Source of the DNA: an uncultured Spirochaetaceae bacterium
Lineage (GTDB): Bacteria; Spirochaetota; Spirochaetia; Sphaerochaetales; Sphaerochaetaceae
Length of the DNA stretch: 64,000 nt
NCBI GenBank assembly: GCA_944389505.1
Contig: CALXMP010000006.1
Coordinates: 1 to 64,000 of the forward strand
Direction: 5' to 3'
Shown: positions 16,140 to 25,074 of the stretch, in pieces
Position numbering within the stretch: position 1 is the first letter of the stretch
How the letters are laid out: each line of letters starts with the position of its first letter
Notes under the pieces: model-generated
Seen by the model: the letters and a program-made list of their open reading frames with translations, nothing else
Told to the model about the DNA's origin: nothing
Databases searched by the model: none
Translations under genes and position numbers: made by a program

Positions 16140-17153
16140 ATGCTCAGATATGCAGTACTATCCATGGGCGAAGCAGCGGGAACATCTCCTGAGATAATAC
16201 TCAGGAGCGTTATTGCGCTTTCCGCTACGCCAGGGGCCGGATTAATCATCGCAGGAGATCGCGGGGTATTCGAGCGTGTCGCATCGGATCTATCTTTAGT
16301 GCTTCCCTTCACGGCATATGCTGAGGATCTGGATTCACTGAGGGCCGCAGAGGATGCGGGCGAGCGGCTTATATTCCTCTCATCATCTTCCATGGACATG
16401 GAGGCATTCAGCTACGGCTGTCCTACCGCGGAGACAGGGCATGCTTCATATAAAGCCCTGGAGGCAGCTGTTGATGCCATACAGAACGGGCTCGGTCAGT
16501 CCCTTGTCACCTGTCCGATAAGCAATGCATCGCTCAAAGAGGCTGGCTATGCAGAGAAGAGCGTGCATGAGCTTCTGAGGAAGTTCGCCCAGACAGACAG
16601 GCTCATCAATATGGTAACAGCTGGCAGGATCAATGCCTTCGGTCTTACGCACAGGCGCTCGGTGAGATCTGCTCTCGATAAGATAACGCGTGAGAATGTG
16701 ATCGAGGCCATAATAAAGATCGATGCCCTGAAGGTCTCCAGCTACTTCGAGAAGGATCTGCCAATCGCGGTTGGAGCGCTCAATCCTCAGGATGGGGATG
16801 GCAACTGGCTTGGAACCGAGGAGTATGATGCGATAATCCCCGCAGTGAATATCGTGAAGAGTCTTGGAATGGATGTTGAGGGACCTATCGCTGCAGAGGA
16901 GCTCTTCTCAAGGAGCGCAAGAGGGGAGTTCTCCGCAATACTCGTAATGACAGCAGGGGAGGCATTCGCTGCATGCGGAGCCGCATCCCCTGATGAAATG
17001 CTTATAGTTTCCTGGGGGCTTCCATTCCTCAGGATAGGGCTTCCTGGCGATGCCGGTCTCAGAATCGCAGGCCGCGGGGAGGCCAGTCTCAGAGGAATGA
17101 TAAGGGCAGTGGGAGAGGCCCTTATCCTCCGCGATAACAGTTTCATGGTCTGA
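16140..17153 (+). CDS. PdxA-like protein lacking most metal ligands
   Basis: A 337-residue member of the PdxA (4-hydroxythreonine-4-phosphate dehydrogenase) fold. Family landmarks are SMGEAAGTSPEI, TCPISNASLKEAG, THRRSVRSALDKIT, LGTEEYDAIIP, GPIAAEELF and GLPFLRIG. In E. coli PdxA three His bind the metal. Here only His143 (SVHEL) can match; the NPHAGE His is Gln217 (NPQDGD), and YHDQG is replaced by MTAGE at 270-274. The catalytic metal site is therefore probably lost. It may be a non-catalytic or re-purposed relative (PdxA2/DUF-like kinase-adjacent forms exist). It forms an operon with the lipoprotein gene 14 bases downstream. No other vitamin B6 genes are seen. Confidence 0.8.
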   Translation: MLRYAVLSMGEAAGTSPEIILRSVIALSATPGAGLIIAGDRGVFERVASDLSLVLPFTAYAEDLDSLRAAEDAGERLIFLSSSSMDMEAFSYGCPTAETGHASYKALEAAVDAIQNGLGQSLVTCPISNASLKEAGYAEKSVHELLRKFAQTDRLINMVTAGRINAFGLTHRRSVRSALDKITRENVIEAIIKIDALKVSSYFEKDLPIAVGALNPQDGDGNWLGTEEYDAIIPAVNIVKSLGMDVEGPIAAEELFSRSARGEFSAILVMTAGEAFAACGAASPDEMLIVSWGLPFLRIGLPGDAGLRIAGRGEASLRGMIRAVGEALILRDNSFMV

Positions 17154-17167
17154 TAAGGAGAGGGACT

Positions 17168-18280
17168 ATGCTGAGAAGATGTAAACTGCTTGTTCTTATT
17201 TTAGCGGTGCTGTTGCTATCCGCATCATGTGCGACGGAGATTGCTGTGCGGTATATGCAGCCATCGGAAATCAATATGGGGTCATACAGGAATCTTGCAT
17301 TGGCTTCCGTTGTCCCATACAAGGGCTTTGTGACCAGCAGCGGCTGGATACGCACGATAGATATAGGCAGTGCCGGCATACTGATAAGGCCTTCCTATTC
17401 ATATGATATAACCAACAGCGTCGCATCATACGCTACCGACCGAATCTATTCGACGCTATCGTCCTCCGGCTATTACAATATCCTGCCTCCATCATCGACT
17501 GACAGGATAATCCATACTAGCTGGGATGAGTCGCGCGAGTTCCGCGATATGGGCTATGATGCCGTGATGATTCCTCGTATCGATGCGATGAATGTCGATG
17601 AGAATATCTATTCCGTCCAGCGCAGTGCGACCGAGTATGATGCATATGATCACTCGTATTATACCTATTATTACTATGATTACTACATCAAGCAGACTGC
17701 TTCGATTACCTATACGATCTCTGTGATAGATACGAATACCGAGAAGATCATCGCAACACGTACCTTTACGGATTCCAGGACGAATACAGAGAGCATCGAT
17801 CCTGATTTCCCGCGGTTCGATAAGGCCGAGCTGCTCTTCCAGCGCATGATCCGCTCATTCGATGCAGGCATCATAAGGCTGTTCGTACCTACGATGCATA
17901 ACTACAACGTAGCGCTTATGGACAATAAGCCAGAGATAAAGGAGCTGAAGGATGCGTATGATGCTGCAAAGGATGGCAATACAAGTTATGCCCTTGATGC
18001 ATTCATGGCAGAGTGGAAGAGATCCCAGCATGTGCCTTCTGGATTCAATGCCGCGGTTCTGACCGCTGCCCTTGGGGACATCGATGGAGCGATAGCAATT
18101 GCGGAAGATCTCGCACGTTACAGCAGCGACAGGAAGGTCAGCACACTGCTGACGGATCTCAGGCGCGTCAAGAGCTATAATGAGGAGGCGGAGAAGCAGC
18201 TGACAGCGCCTCCTGCATCGGTCGTGGTGCCTGATGATATGGGACCGGAATACTCCGTATACGACTATCTGACGAGGTGA
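17168..18280 (+). CDS. lipoprotein of unknown function
   Basis: A 370-residue lipoprotein: MLRRCKLLVLILAVLLLSASC lipobox (Cys21), AAGGAGAGGGACT before the ATG. The mature region has a CsgG/TolB-N-like look (alternating strand/helix, YDAVMIPRID, ITYTISVIDTNTEKIIATRTF), with an unusual tyrosine-rich run around residues 158-172 (YYTYYYYDYY). The C-terminal 120 residues are helical and TPR-like (EIKELKDAYDAAKDG, GDIDGAIAIAEDL). I do not recognise a named family. It is co-transcribed with the PdxA-like gene and followed by a terminator. Confidence 0.75.
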   Translation: MLRRCKLLVLILAVLLLSASCATEIAVRYMQPSEINMGSYRNLALASVVPYKGFVTSSGWIRTIDIGSAGILIRPSYSYDITNSVASYATDRIYSTLSSSGYYNILPPSSTDRIIHTSWDESREFRDMGYDAVMIPRIDAMNVDENIYSVQRSATEYDAYDHSYYTYYYYDYYIKQTASITYTISVIDTNTEKIIATRTFTDSRTNTESIDPDFPRFDKAELLFQRMIRSFDAGIIRLFVPTMHNYNVALMDNKPEIKELKDAYDAAKDGNTSYALDAFMAEWKRSQHVPSGFNAAVLTAALGDIDGAIAIAEDLARYSSDRKVSTLLTDLRRVKSYNEEAEKQLTAPPASVVVPDDMGPEYSVYDYLTR

Positions 18281-18405
18281 TGGCAGAAACTACTTAATAA
18301 GTATTAGCTAGTTTTTGTAAATTTTCTTCATTTGATATCCTGAATAGGAGTCTTGTGATAATTAAAATACGGTTTTAATCATTGTATTCCATCATTTTTG
18401 AGATG

Positions 18406-18440
18406 CAATCAGTGGCTTTTCAGGCTACTGATTGTCTTTT
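18406..18440 (+). terminator. rho-independent terminator
   Basis: CAATCAGTGGC and GCTACTGATTG (11 bp, one G-U) around TTTTCAG, followed by TCTTTT. The rest of the 250-base gap holds only the promoter of the next gene. Confidence 0.75.
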
Positions 18441-18460
18441 CAGACAGTTTTCAATCTTTT

Positions 18461-18489
18461 TTTGCAGTTTTCAGCGCTTCTGCTATAAT
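18461..18489 (+). promoter_or_regulatory. promoter of the RloA-like operon
   Basis: TTTGCA (18461-18466), 17 bases, TATAAT (18484-18489) with extended TGC before it. It is strong for this window. A normal GGAGG ribosome site follows. Confidence 0.65.
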
Positions 18490-18530
18490 CGGTCAGTAAA
18501 GGTGGCTGTGCCATCGCAAGGAGGTAGCAA

Positions 18531-19814
18531 ATGCTGCTGAACATGACTATTGCGAACTTCAAGTCCGTAAAGTCTCCGCAGACGATCAGCTTCCAGGCAG
18601 TAAAGGATTCTCGCCTTCCTGCATCGAAGGTCGTCAGTGTGAATGATCGTCTCGATGTTATAAAGACATGTGCGATCATCGGACCGAATGGAGCGGGAAA
18701 GAGTTCATTCGTACGCGCTCTTGAAGTTCTGAAGAGAATCGTAATGGCTGCTGATGGACCAGAGAATCCACTGCAGGGAACGCTTACAGGAACGACTTTC
18801 GCGTATGGCATAGACAAGGCTACTCCTGCAACTATCCAGATCGAGGTTCTCCTTGATAAAGGGGATGGAAGCGATGAGCATCCTACCACTATTGCCCGCT
18901 ATACGCTGAAGGCAAACAAGGAGAGGATCTACGAGGAGTCGCTCTATTATATAATCAACAACTCGAAGAAGCTCATGTTCGAGCGTACCCTCGGAGAGGA
19001 GCTCGGACAGTATGACTACCGCTTCGGAAAGCTCTACAGAGGAGAGAAGAAGCGCCAGGCTGCCAAGCTTCCTGAGAACAGGACATTCCTTGCCGGTTCT
19101 GCAAGGAAGGGTGGGCAGACATCGCTTGAGCTCTATACATGGTTCGAGAAGACGCTTCATATTCTTCCTATGGGAGTCAGCTCAAAGGCTGAGGCCTATG
19201 CCTGCGAGATGCTTAAGGCACATCCGGGCTGGGGTGAGCAGATCCTGAACTACTTCTGGGCTCTTGATATCACGGATATATCCAGAGTCGAGGTCAGGAC
19301 GAACGACAAGGGCGAGGATCATCTCCGCTTCACTCATATCTACGTCAACGACAAAAAGGCCGAGGGCTATGCTAATATGTTCCAGGGTGAGAGCCTCTCT
19401 CTGAGAAGGCTTACAGTCATGGCTTTCGCATTCTTTGAAGCATTCATCACCGGTAAGACACTTGTCATCGATGACTTCGGACAGCTTCTCCATCCTGATC
19501 TCCTTTGCCATCTTGTCGAGATATTCGAGAACTGCGATAAGGAGAGCCAGATGCTCGTAGTGGACTGCAATCCTTCGCTTCTCAAGGATGGGCTTCTCAG
19601 GCGCGATGCCGTATGGTTCGCACAGAAGGACCAGGAGAGTTCCACAGTCTATTACTCACTCTCGGATTTCAAGGGAGCACGTGGAAAGATACCGACATCG
19701 AGAAGGTATATGCAGGGTGCTTTCGGTGCTTTGCCGATTACGAGCGAGTTCTACTTTGTGCATGATGGCACACCGGTAGAGCCGGAGAAGAGCGAGGAGG
19801 AAGCAAATGATTAA
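18531..19814 (+). CDS. RloA/AbiLi-like AAA_21 ATPase, degenerate
   Basis: A 427-residue SMC/OLD-type ATPase of the class found in RloAB, AbiL and related anti-phage pairs. Walker A is intact (GPNGAGKS, 51-58). Family C-terminal landmarks are present: DGLLRRDAVWFAQKD, YSLSDFKGARGK and a final YMQGAFGALP. However, the expected Walker B 'IDELD' reads VIDDFGQLLHP (Glu replaced by Asp), the switch 'TTHD' reads VVDCNP (His lost), and the signature region reads QGESLSLRRL. ATP hydrolysis may be weak or altered. The 3' end overlaps the RloB-like gene by 8 bp, indicating a two-subunit system. GGAGGTAGCAA lies before the ATG. Confidence 0.85.
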   Translation: MLLNMTIANFKSVKSPQTISFQAVKDSRLPASKVVSVNDRLDVIKTCAIIGPNGAGKSSFVRALEVLKRIVMAADGPENPLQGTLTGTTFAYGIDKATPATIQIEVLLDKGDGSDEHPTTIARYTLKANKERIYEESLYYIINNSKKLMFERTLGEELGQYDYRFGKLYRGEKKRQAAKLPENRTFLAGSARKGGQTSLELYTWFEKTLHILPMGVSSKAEAYACEMLKAHPGWGEQILNYFWALDITDISRVEVRTNDKGEDHLRFTHIYVNDKKAEGYANMFQGESLSLRRLTVMAFAFFEAFITGKTLVIDDFGQLLHPDLLCHLVEIFENCDKESQMLVVDCNPSLLKDGLLRRDAVWFAQKDQESSTVYYSLSDFKGARGKIPTSRRYMQGAFGALPITSEFYFVHDGTPVEPEKSEEEAND

Positions 19815-20439
19815 GCGCAGGAAGAACATAACAGCGCCGAAGCAGACTCTGCTTCTTGTGTGCGCAACGGAGGCAGAAGCTCTCTACTTCTCGCAGATGC
19901 GCAAGGACTGCAGGTATGTGAACCTCACTGTGCTTGCGGCTCCTAATGCGAAGAACCTTAAGAGCATTGTGGATTACACAGCAAAAGAGCGCAATCATGG
20001 CAAGTTCGACTCTGCATGGGCACTCTTTGGTTTCGATGATGTAGGAACATCGGTTGATGAGATAAAGGAGATGGATGAGTATGTGCAGAAGAAGAAGGTG
20101 AGACTCTGCTATTTCAATCCATCGTTCGAACTCTGGTTCATACTCCATCTCGGAGCTCCAGGCTCGTTCCTCAAGGATATTTCTCCACTCAGAGGAAAGC
20201 TTGCCGAGGCTCTGCCAGGGTATGAGCTCACGCCGGAATACCTTCTCACGAAGGGTCTGAACATGCATATCAGGCTGTTCCCGAGACATGCCCAGGCTGA
20301 CATCAATGCACGCAATTACAATGCTGCTGCCAGAGCTGCGACAGGTCTCGATGCAACTACCATGCCTCTTCTCAATGAGGATATAACGGCAATCTGCGGA
20401 TCTGCGGATATGTCGCATAACCAGAAGGTGAGAAGATAG
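19807..20439 (+). CDS. RloB/AbiLii-like partner protein
   Basis: A 210-residue protein of the RloB family (PF13707 type), which pairs with RloA-like ATPases and has a Toprim-like fold. Matching parts are LLLVCATEAEALYF, FDSAWALFGFDDVG (acidic pair) and LCYFNPSFELWFILHL, the family hallmark. The usual N-terminal acidic motif 'VCEGE' reads VCATE, so a predicted catalytic Glu is missing, mirroring the degenerate ATPase. Translation is coupled to the upstream gene (ATGATTAAG inside its 3' end) and the next gene starts two bases after its stop. It is an inferred effector (nuclease-like) of an abortive-infection-type pair. Confidence 0.85.
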   Translation: MIKRRKNITAPKQTLLLVCATEAEALYFSQMRKDCRYVNLTVLAAPNAKNLKSIVDYTAKERNHGKFDSAWALFGFDDVGTSVDEIKEMDEYVQKKKVRLCYFNPSFELWFILHLGAPGSFLKDISPLRGKLAEALPGYELTPEYLLTKGLNMHIRLFPRHAQADINARNYNAAARAATGLDATTMPLLNEDITAICGSADMSHNQKVRR

Positions 20440-20441
20440 TA

Positions 20442-21344
20442 ATGGAGGCAGTCCCTCTTCTACTCAGTCTGATAGCGCTGGCGATTGTCAGCATGGATCT
20501 GGCACTCGCTATCGTATGGAACCGCAGTGCGCGATACACATGGTCGCGCACTTGCGTTGTGTTTACGGCAACGCTTCTTGGCGCTGTCGTCGGCTTCGCT
20601 CTTGACCAGTATTCCTATCTTGCATTCTCAGGGCAGGTGCAGTATGTGCTCCACTTCGTATGGGAGATACTCCTTACAGCGGATTCCGCCTTCATTCTCG
20701 GGATGCTGCCATTCTTCGCGTCATGGATAATAGCGCGGCCTATGGCTGGATATGAGAAGGCGCTTGCGATAATACTGGCAGCGCTCTATGTAGGTGATTC
20801 CATAGCCTGGATAATCATCCCGATGCAGATATTCTCAATGCTCCAGTATGCTATATGGATGGTTTCCGTGACATACTGCATTGTCATAATGTCCCAGGCG
20901 CGGAGCTCTGTCGAGGATAAGTCCGTCAGGACAATGTGCCTGACGCTTGTCATCATATCTCTGGCAATGCTTCCTGTCATAATCCTTGCCATGGTATTCA
21001 GCCATCTCAGGGAGCTCTCGATTCCGATTGTCTCGCTGGCATACACAATAGCCATCCTTGTCTTCCTCTTTATCGCCATAGCCCGTACGACGGGCAGGAA
21101 GGAAGAAGAAACGCCGGAGAACAGGGAACTCTCATTTGCTAAAGCAATGGAGATGTACCACATCACGGAGAGGGAAGCGGAGGTTGTTAAGCTGATAAAG
21201 AAGGGGCTTACGAACAAGGAGATCGCTTCCGAGCTCGATATCTCCGTGAATACGGTGAACAATCATATCGCGAACATATTCGCAAAGACGGAGGTCAGGA
21301 GCCGCATCGATCTTCTCAACCTCCTTCAGGAGGCATCCTGGTGA
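20442..21344 (+). CDS. membrane-anchored LuxR-type regulator
   Basis: A 300-residue protein. Residues 1-220 contain six or seven hydrophobic helices with no recognisable ligand domain; residues 230-300 are a LuxR/NarL helix-turn-helix (ITEREAEVVKLIKKGLTNKE, ISVNTVNNHIANIFAKTEVR). It resembles membrane-bound one-component LuxR regulators of gut bacteria. Its ATG is two bases after the RloB stop, and its own stop overlaps the next start, so it is made together with the RloAB-like pair and hydrolase. It may sense a membrane state and control this operon; this is an inference. Confidence 0.88.
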   Translation: MEAVPLLLSLIALAIVSMDLALAIVWNRSARYTWSRTCVVFTATLLGAVVGFALDQYSYLAFSGQVQYVLHFVWEILLTADSAFILGMLPFFASWIIARPMAGYEKALAIILAALYVGDSIAWIIIPMQIFSMLQYAIWMVSVTYCIVIMSQARSSVEDKSVRTMCLTLVIISLAMLPVIILAMVFSHLRELSIPIVSLAYTIAILVFLFIAIARTTGRKEEETPENRELSFAKAMEMYHITEREAEVVKLIKKGLTNKEIASELDISVNTVNNHIANIFAKTEVRSRIDLLNLLQEASW

Positions 21345-22195
21345 TCATATACAGATATACAGTCCCCATGGCATGGTATGAGGGGGTATATGAGGATAGG
21401 AAAGCGCCTTGCAAAGCAGGGCGTCCTTTTACATTGAAGCATAAGGAAGGAAGCGATAAGGCAGTCCTCCTCATCCATGGATACACGGGGTATCCGGGGG
21501 AGCTTGTCCGTCCTGCAGAGGATCTCTACGGGCTTGGCTTCGACATCTATGCCCCGCGCCTTCCAGGCCATGGGACTACCGGAGAGGATTTCCTCAGGTC
21601 GGACCGCAGGGACTGGACCGCTGTCGCCGTGAATGCAGCCCGGGATCTGAGAAAGAAGTACAGCACATTCTATATCCTCGGCCACTCAATGGGCGGTGCG
21701 CTTGCCGTGATTGCCGCTCTGCAGGCCGGATGCGATAAGCTTGCCCTTGCCGGCCCTGCTGTAGCATATCCCGGGCAGAAGCCACCTGTTCCGCTTCCCG
21801 TGATATATCTGTATTCCCTTGTCTGCAAACGGAAGCCTAATGACTGGCACAATGATCCAGGGTATGTGATGTACTATGAGAATGCCCCCGCAGATGATCT
21901 GTATCTTGGAAGCCAGTACTGGTCCTGGCTCTATCCTAGGCAGATCCATGAGCTTCTGGCACTGATGAAGGAGACCCGGCCCATGATTCCATCCCTCTCT
22001 GTTGATACGCTTACAGTCTCCGGTGGACTTGATACGATAATCGGGGAGGAATCATCTGTGTATATCGCAAAGGCGGGAAAAGGACATAACAGGCATGTCT
22101 CCATTCCAGGATGTACGCACTACATGTTCTATGACAAGGACAAGAGCGCAGAGAATGAAGCAGTGAAAGCCGTTCTGGATTGGTTTTCGGCATAA
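21341..22195 (+). CDS. alpha/beta hydrolase (carboxylesterase/lysophospholipase-like)
   Basis: A 284-residue serine hydrolase: oxyanion HGYTG, nucleophile elbow GHSMGG (Ser128), acid in SGGLDTIIG and His in GCTHYMFYD, as in Est30-type esterases and monoglyceride lipases. A GTG start at 21341 is chosen because AGGAGG sits seven bases upstream and the GTGA overlaps the luxR stop; the first ATG (21368) has no ribosome site. There is no signal peptide, so it is cytosolic. It is the last gene of the rloA-rloB-luxR-hydrolase operon. The substrate is unknown; a lipid or ester substrate is possible. Confidence 0.88.
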   Translation: MIIYRYTVPMAWYEGVYEDRKAPCKAGRPFTLKHKEGSDKAVLLIHGYTGYPGELVRPAEDLYGLGFDIYAPRLPGHGTTGEDFLRSDRRDWTAVAVNAARDLRKKYSTFYILGHSMGGALAVIAALQAGCDKLALAGPAVAYPGQKPPVPLPVIYLYSLVCKRKPNDWHNDPGYVMYYENAPADDLYLGSQYWSWLYPRQIHELLALMKETRPMIPSLSVDTLTVSGGLDTIIGEESSVYIAKAGKGHNRHVSIPGCTHYMFYDKDKSAENEAVKAVLDWFSA

Positions 22196-22204
22196 GTCTG
22201 TCGG

Positions 22205-22233
22205 TTGCCAATAAAGTTTGAAAATAATACTAT
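22205..22233 (+). promoter_or_regulatory. promoter of the gltX operon
   Basis: TTGCCA (22205-22210), 17 bases, TACTAT (22228-22233). There is no T-box: the leader is only about 25 bases. Confidence 0.6.
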
Positions 22234-22261
22234 AGACACCTGACAATTCAAGGAGAAAAAC

Positions 22262-23740
22262 ATGGACGTCCGCGTTCGTTATGCCCCGTCCCCGACAGGG
22301 CTTCAGCATATCGGGGGTGTGCGCACTGCGCTCTTCAATTATTTCTTCGCAAAGGCTTCAGGGGGTAAGTTCATACTCCGTGTTGAGGATACAGACAGGG
22401 AGAGGTACTCCGATGAATCACTGGAGGATCTCTATAGCACGCTTGAGTGGCTTGGCATCAAGTGGGATGAAGGTCCTGTCGTCGGAGGTCCCTATGGTCC
22501 TTATATCCAGTCCGAGCGCTTCGATATATACAAGAAGTATGCCGAGCAGCTTGTGGCAGAGGGAAAGGCATACTACTGCTATTGCTCCCCGGAGAGACTG
22601 GAGGAGGTCAGGAAGCAGCAGGTGGAATCGAAGAGCGAGTACCAGGGATATGACAGGCACTGCGCCAATCTCACAGAGGCTGAGCGTGCGGAGTATGAGG
22701 CTCAGGGCATAAAGCCTGTAATCAGGTTCCGTGTTCCGACGGAGGGCAAGACCACCTTCCATGATATCCTCATGGGGGATATAACAAGGCGTAACCGCGA
22801 TATCTCTCCCGATCCGATACTTCTCAAGAGCGATGGCTTCCCGACATACCATCTTGCGAATGTCGTCGATGATCATCTCATGCACATCACTCATATCATG
22901 AGAGCCCAGGAGTGGATTCCGTCAGGACCTCTCCATGTGCTTCTCTATCAGGCATTCGGCTGGGAAGTCCCGCAGTACTGCCATCTTCCGATGGTTATGG
23001 GAAAGGATGGACAGAAGCTCTCAAAACGCCATGGCTCGACAGCTGTAAGGGATTTCAGGGAGAAAGGTTATCTTCCCGAGGCGATAATGAACTATGTCAC
23101 CCTTGTTGGCTGGTCCCTCGATGGCTCCACGGAGTTCTTCTCGAAGGAGGATCTCGAGAAGTGCTTCACGCTCCAGGGTATACACAAGGCTCCTGCGGTA
23201 TTCGATTACAAGAAGCTTGACTGGTTCAACGGGCAGTATATCAGGGCATGTGGCGACGAGCGTCTTGCGTCTCTCATAACCCCATACCTGCAGAAGGCAG
23301 GATACGTCCATGATCCGCTGACAGAGGAGGAGAAGAAGCTCGTGAGCGCCATCGTTCCTCCTGTGAAGGAGAGGATGAAGGTGCTTTCCGACGTCGTGCC
23401 TCTCACATCATTCCTATTCGAGGATAAGCCCGTTGAGGATAAGGCTGTGTATATTGCAAAGGGCTCAGACGAGGAGAGTACCCACAAGGCATTGAAAGCC
23501 GGATCGGAGATTCTTCTTTCCGGGCTTAAGAGCGGGGAGCCTGAGGCTGATATAGAGGCAAAGCTCGCATCTCTGGCTTCTGAGCTTGGCATCAAGGTCA
23601 ATGGTGTATTCCAGCCAATCCGTGTGGCAATAACAAATTCGACGGTATCACTACCGCTCTTTGATTCTATTAGACTTCTGGGGCTCGATGAAGCTGAAAA
23701 GCGCCTGATGCGTGGCCTCAGCATATTTGAGGAGAACTGA
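22262..23740 (+). CDS. gltX: glutamyl-tRNA synthetase
   Basis: A 492-residue class I synthetase charging tRNA-Glu. The HIGH motif reads HIGG in APSPTGLQHIGGVRTALF, and the KMSKS loop reads KLSKR (about 253-257). The C-terminal anticodon-binding region is full length. No zinc-binding Cys cluster is obvious beyond YCYCSPE. AAGGAGAAAAAC precedes the ATG. It is first of a three-synthetase operon with glyQS and tyrS. Confidence 0.97.
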   Translation: MDVRVRYAPSPTGLQHIGGVRTALFNYFFAKASGGKFILRVEDTDRERYSDESLEDLYSTLEWLGIKWDEGPVVGGPYGPYIQSERFDIYKKYAEQLVAEGKAYYCYCSPERLEEVRKQQVESKSEYQGYDRHCANLTEAERAEYEAQGIKPVIRFRVPTEGKTTFHDILMGDITRRNRDISPDPILLKSDGFPTYHLANVVDDHLMHITHIMRAQEWIPSGPLHVLLYQAFGWEVPQYCHLPMVMGKDGQKLSKRHGSTAVRDFREKGYLPEAIMNYVTLVGWSLDGSTEFFSKEDLEKCFTLQGIHKAPAVFDYKKLDWFNGQYIRACGDERLASLITPYLQKAGYVHDPLTEEEKKLVSAIVPPVKERMKVLSDVVPLTSFLFEDKPVEDKAVYIAKGSDEESTHKALKAGSEILLSGLKSGEPEADIEAKLASLASELGIKVNGVFQPIRVAITNSTVSLPLFDSIRLLGLDEAEKRLMRGLSIFEEN

Positions 23741-23742
23741 AA

Positions 23743-25074
23743 ATGTCCGAAGCAGCAACAATGGATAAAATCGTATCGCTCTGCCGCCGCCGCGGCTTTA
23801 TATTCCAGTCCAGTGAGATCTACGGTGGTCTCAATGGTGCTTATGACTATGGTCCGATGGGCGTTGAGCTCAAGAACAATATCCGTGATTTCTGGTGGAA
23901 GGAAATGATCCAGATGCATGACAACATCGTCGGACTCGATGCTTCCATCCTCATGCATCCACGTGTATGGGAGGCCTCAGGCCACGTCTCGAACTTCACA
24001 GATCCGATGGTTGACTGCAAGGTCTGCAAGTCACGCTTCCGTGCTGATCAGATCGATCTCAATGCTCCATGCCCGGTCTGCGGAAACAAGGGTACATTCA
24101 CAGAGCCAAGGAACTTCAATCTCATGTTCCAGACGCATATCGGCGCGAATGCGGATGCAGCATCCGTCGTCTATCTCAGGCCGGAGACTGCCCAGGGCAT
24201 CTATGTGAACTTCAAGAATGTTCTCCAGTCCTCCCGTGTGAAGCTTCCGTTCGGAATCGCCCAGGTTGGAAAGTCATTCCGCAATGAGATCACGACGAAG
24301 AACTTCATCTTCCGCTCCTGCGAGTTCGAGCAGATGGAGATGCAGTTCTTCTGCAAGCCTGGAACAGATGAGGAGTGGTTCCCGTACTGGAGAGAGCAGA
24401 GGATGGAGTTCTATAAGAAGATGGGTATCCATCCAGAGCACCTCAGATGGCATCAGCACGGGCCGGATGAACTTGCGTTCTATGCGAAGGATGCCTATGA
24501 TATCCAGTTCCTCTTCCCGATGGGCTGGCAGGAGCTTGAAGGTGTCCACTCAAGAACGGATTATGATCTTACACAGCATGAGAAGTTCTCAGGCAAGGAT
24601 CTCACATACCTCGACCCAGAGACGAATGAGAGATATATTCCATACGTTGTCGAGACATCAGCAGGACTCACAAGGAATGTGCTCATGGCACTCTGCGATG
24701 CATATGATGAGGAGGCAACACCGGAGGGAGATGTCCGCACCGTCCTTCACTTCCATCCTGCAATCGCTCCGATCAAGGTAGCTGTCCTTCCGCTCGTGAA
24801 GAAGGATGGGCTTGCTGAGTATGCGACGAAGCTTGAGCATGATCTCCGCTCCGATTTCTTCACGTTCTATGACCAGAGCGGTGCTGTCGGAAGAAGGTAC
24901 AGGAGAATGGATGAGATCGGTACGCCTTACTGCGTAACTGTCGATTACCAGACGCTTGAGGATCATACGGTAACGGTACGCTTCCGTGACTCCATGAAGC
25001 AGGAGCGCGTTGCTGCAGACAAGCTCTCCGCATTCATCCATGATGCTATGAAGAACTACCAGAGGGGAATCTGA
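23743..25074 (+). CDS. glyQS: glycyl-tRNA synthetase, dimeric (GRS1) type
   Basis: A 443-residue class II enzyme. It is the single-chain alpha2 form (SSEIYGGLNGAYDYGPMG, motif 1/2 FRNEITTKNFIFRSCEFEQMEM), not the alpha/beta GlyQ-GlyS tetramer. A CxxC pair (CKVCKSRF and CPVCGNKG) should hold zinc. It starts two bases after gltX and overlaps tyrS by one base (TGATG), so the three are translationally linked. Confidence 0.96.
   Translation: MSEAATMDKIVSLCRRRGFIFQSSEIYGGLNGAYDYGPMGVELKNNIRDFWWKEMIQMHDNIVGLDASILMHPRVWEASGHVSNFTDPMVDCKVCKSRFRADQIDLNAPCPVCGNKGTFTEPRNFNLMFQTHIGANADAASVVYLRPETAQGIYVNFKNVLQSSRVKLPFGIAQVGKSFRNEITTKNFIFRSCEFEQMEMQFFCKPGTDEEWFPYWREQRMEFYKKMGIHPEHLRWHQHGPDELAFYAKDAYDIQFLFPMGWQELEGVHSRTDYDLTQHEKFSGKDLTYLDPETNERYIPYVVETSAGLTRNVLMALCDAYDEEATPEGDVRTVLHFHPAIAPIKVAVLPLVKKDGLAEYATKLEHDLRSDFFTFYDQSGAVGRRYRRMDEIGTPYCVTVDYQTLEDHTVTVRFRDSMKQERVAADKLSAFIHDAMKNYQRGI

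Noticed and set aside
22196-22261. T-box leader before the tRNA synthetase operon
   Set aside because: The leader is only about 25 bases after the predicted start of transcription; no T-box sequence.
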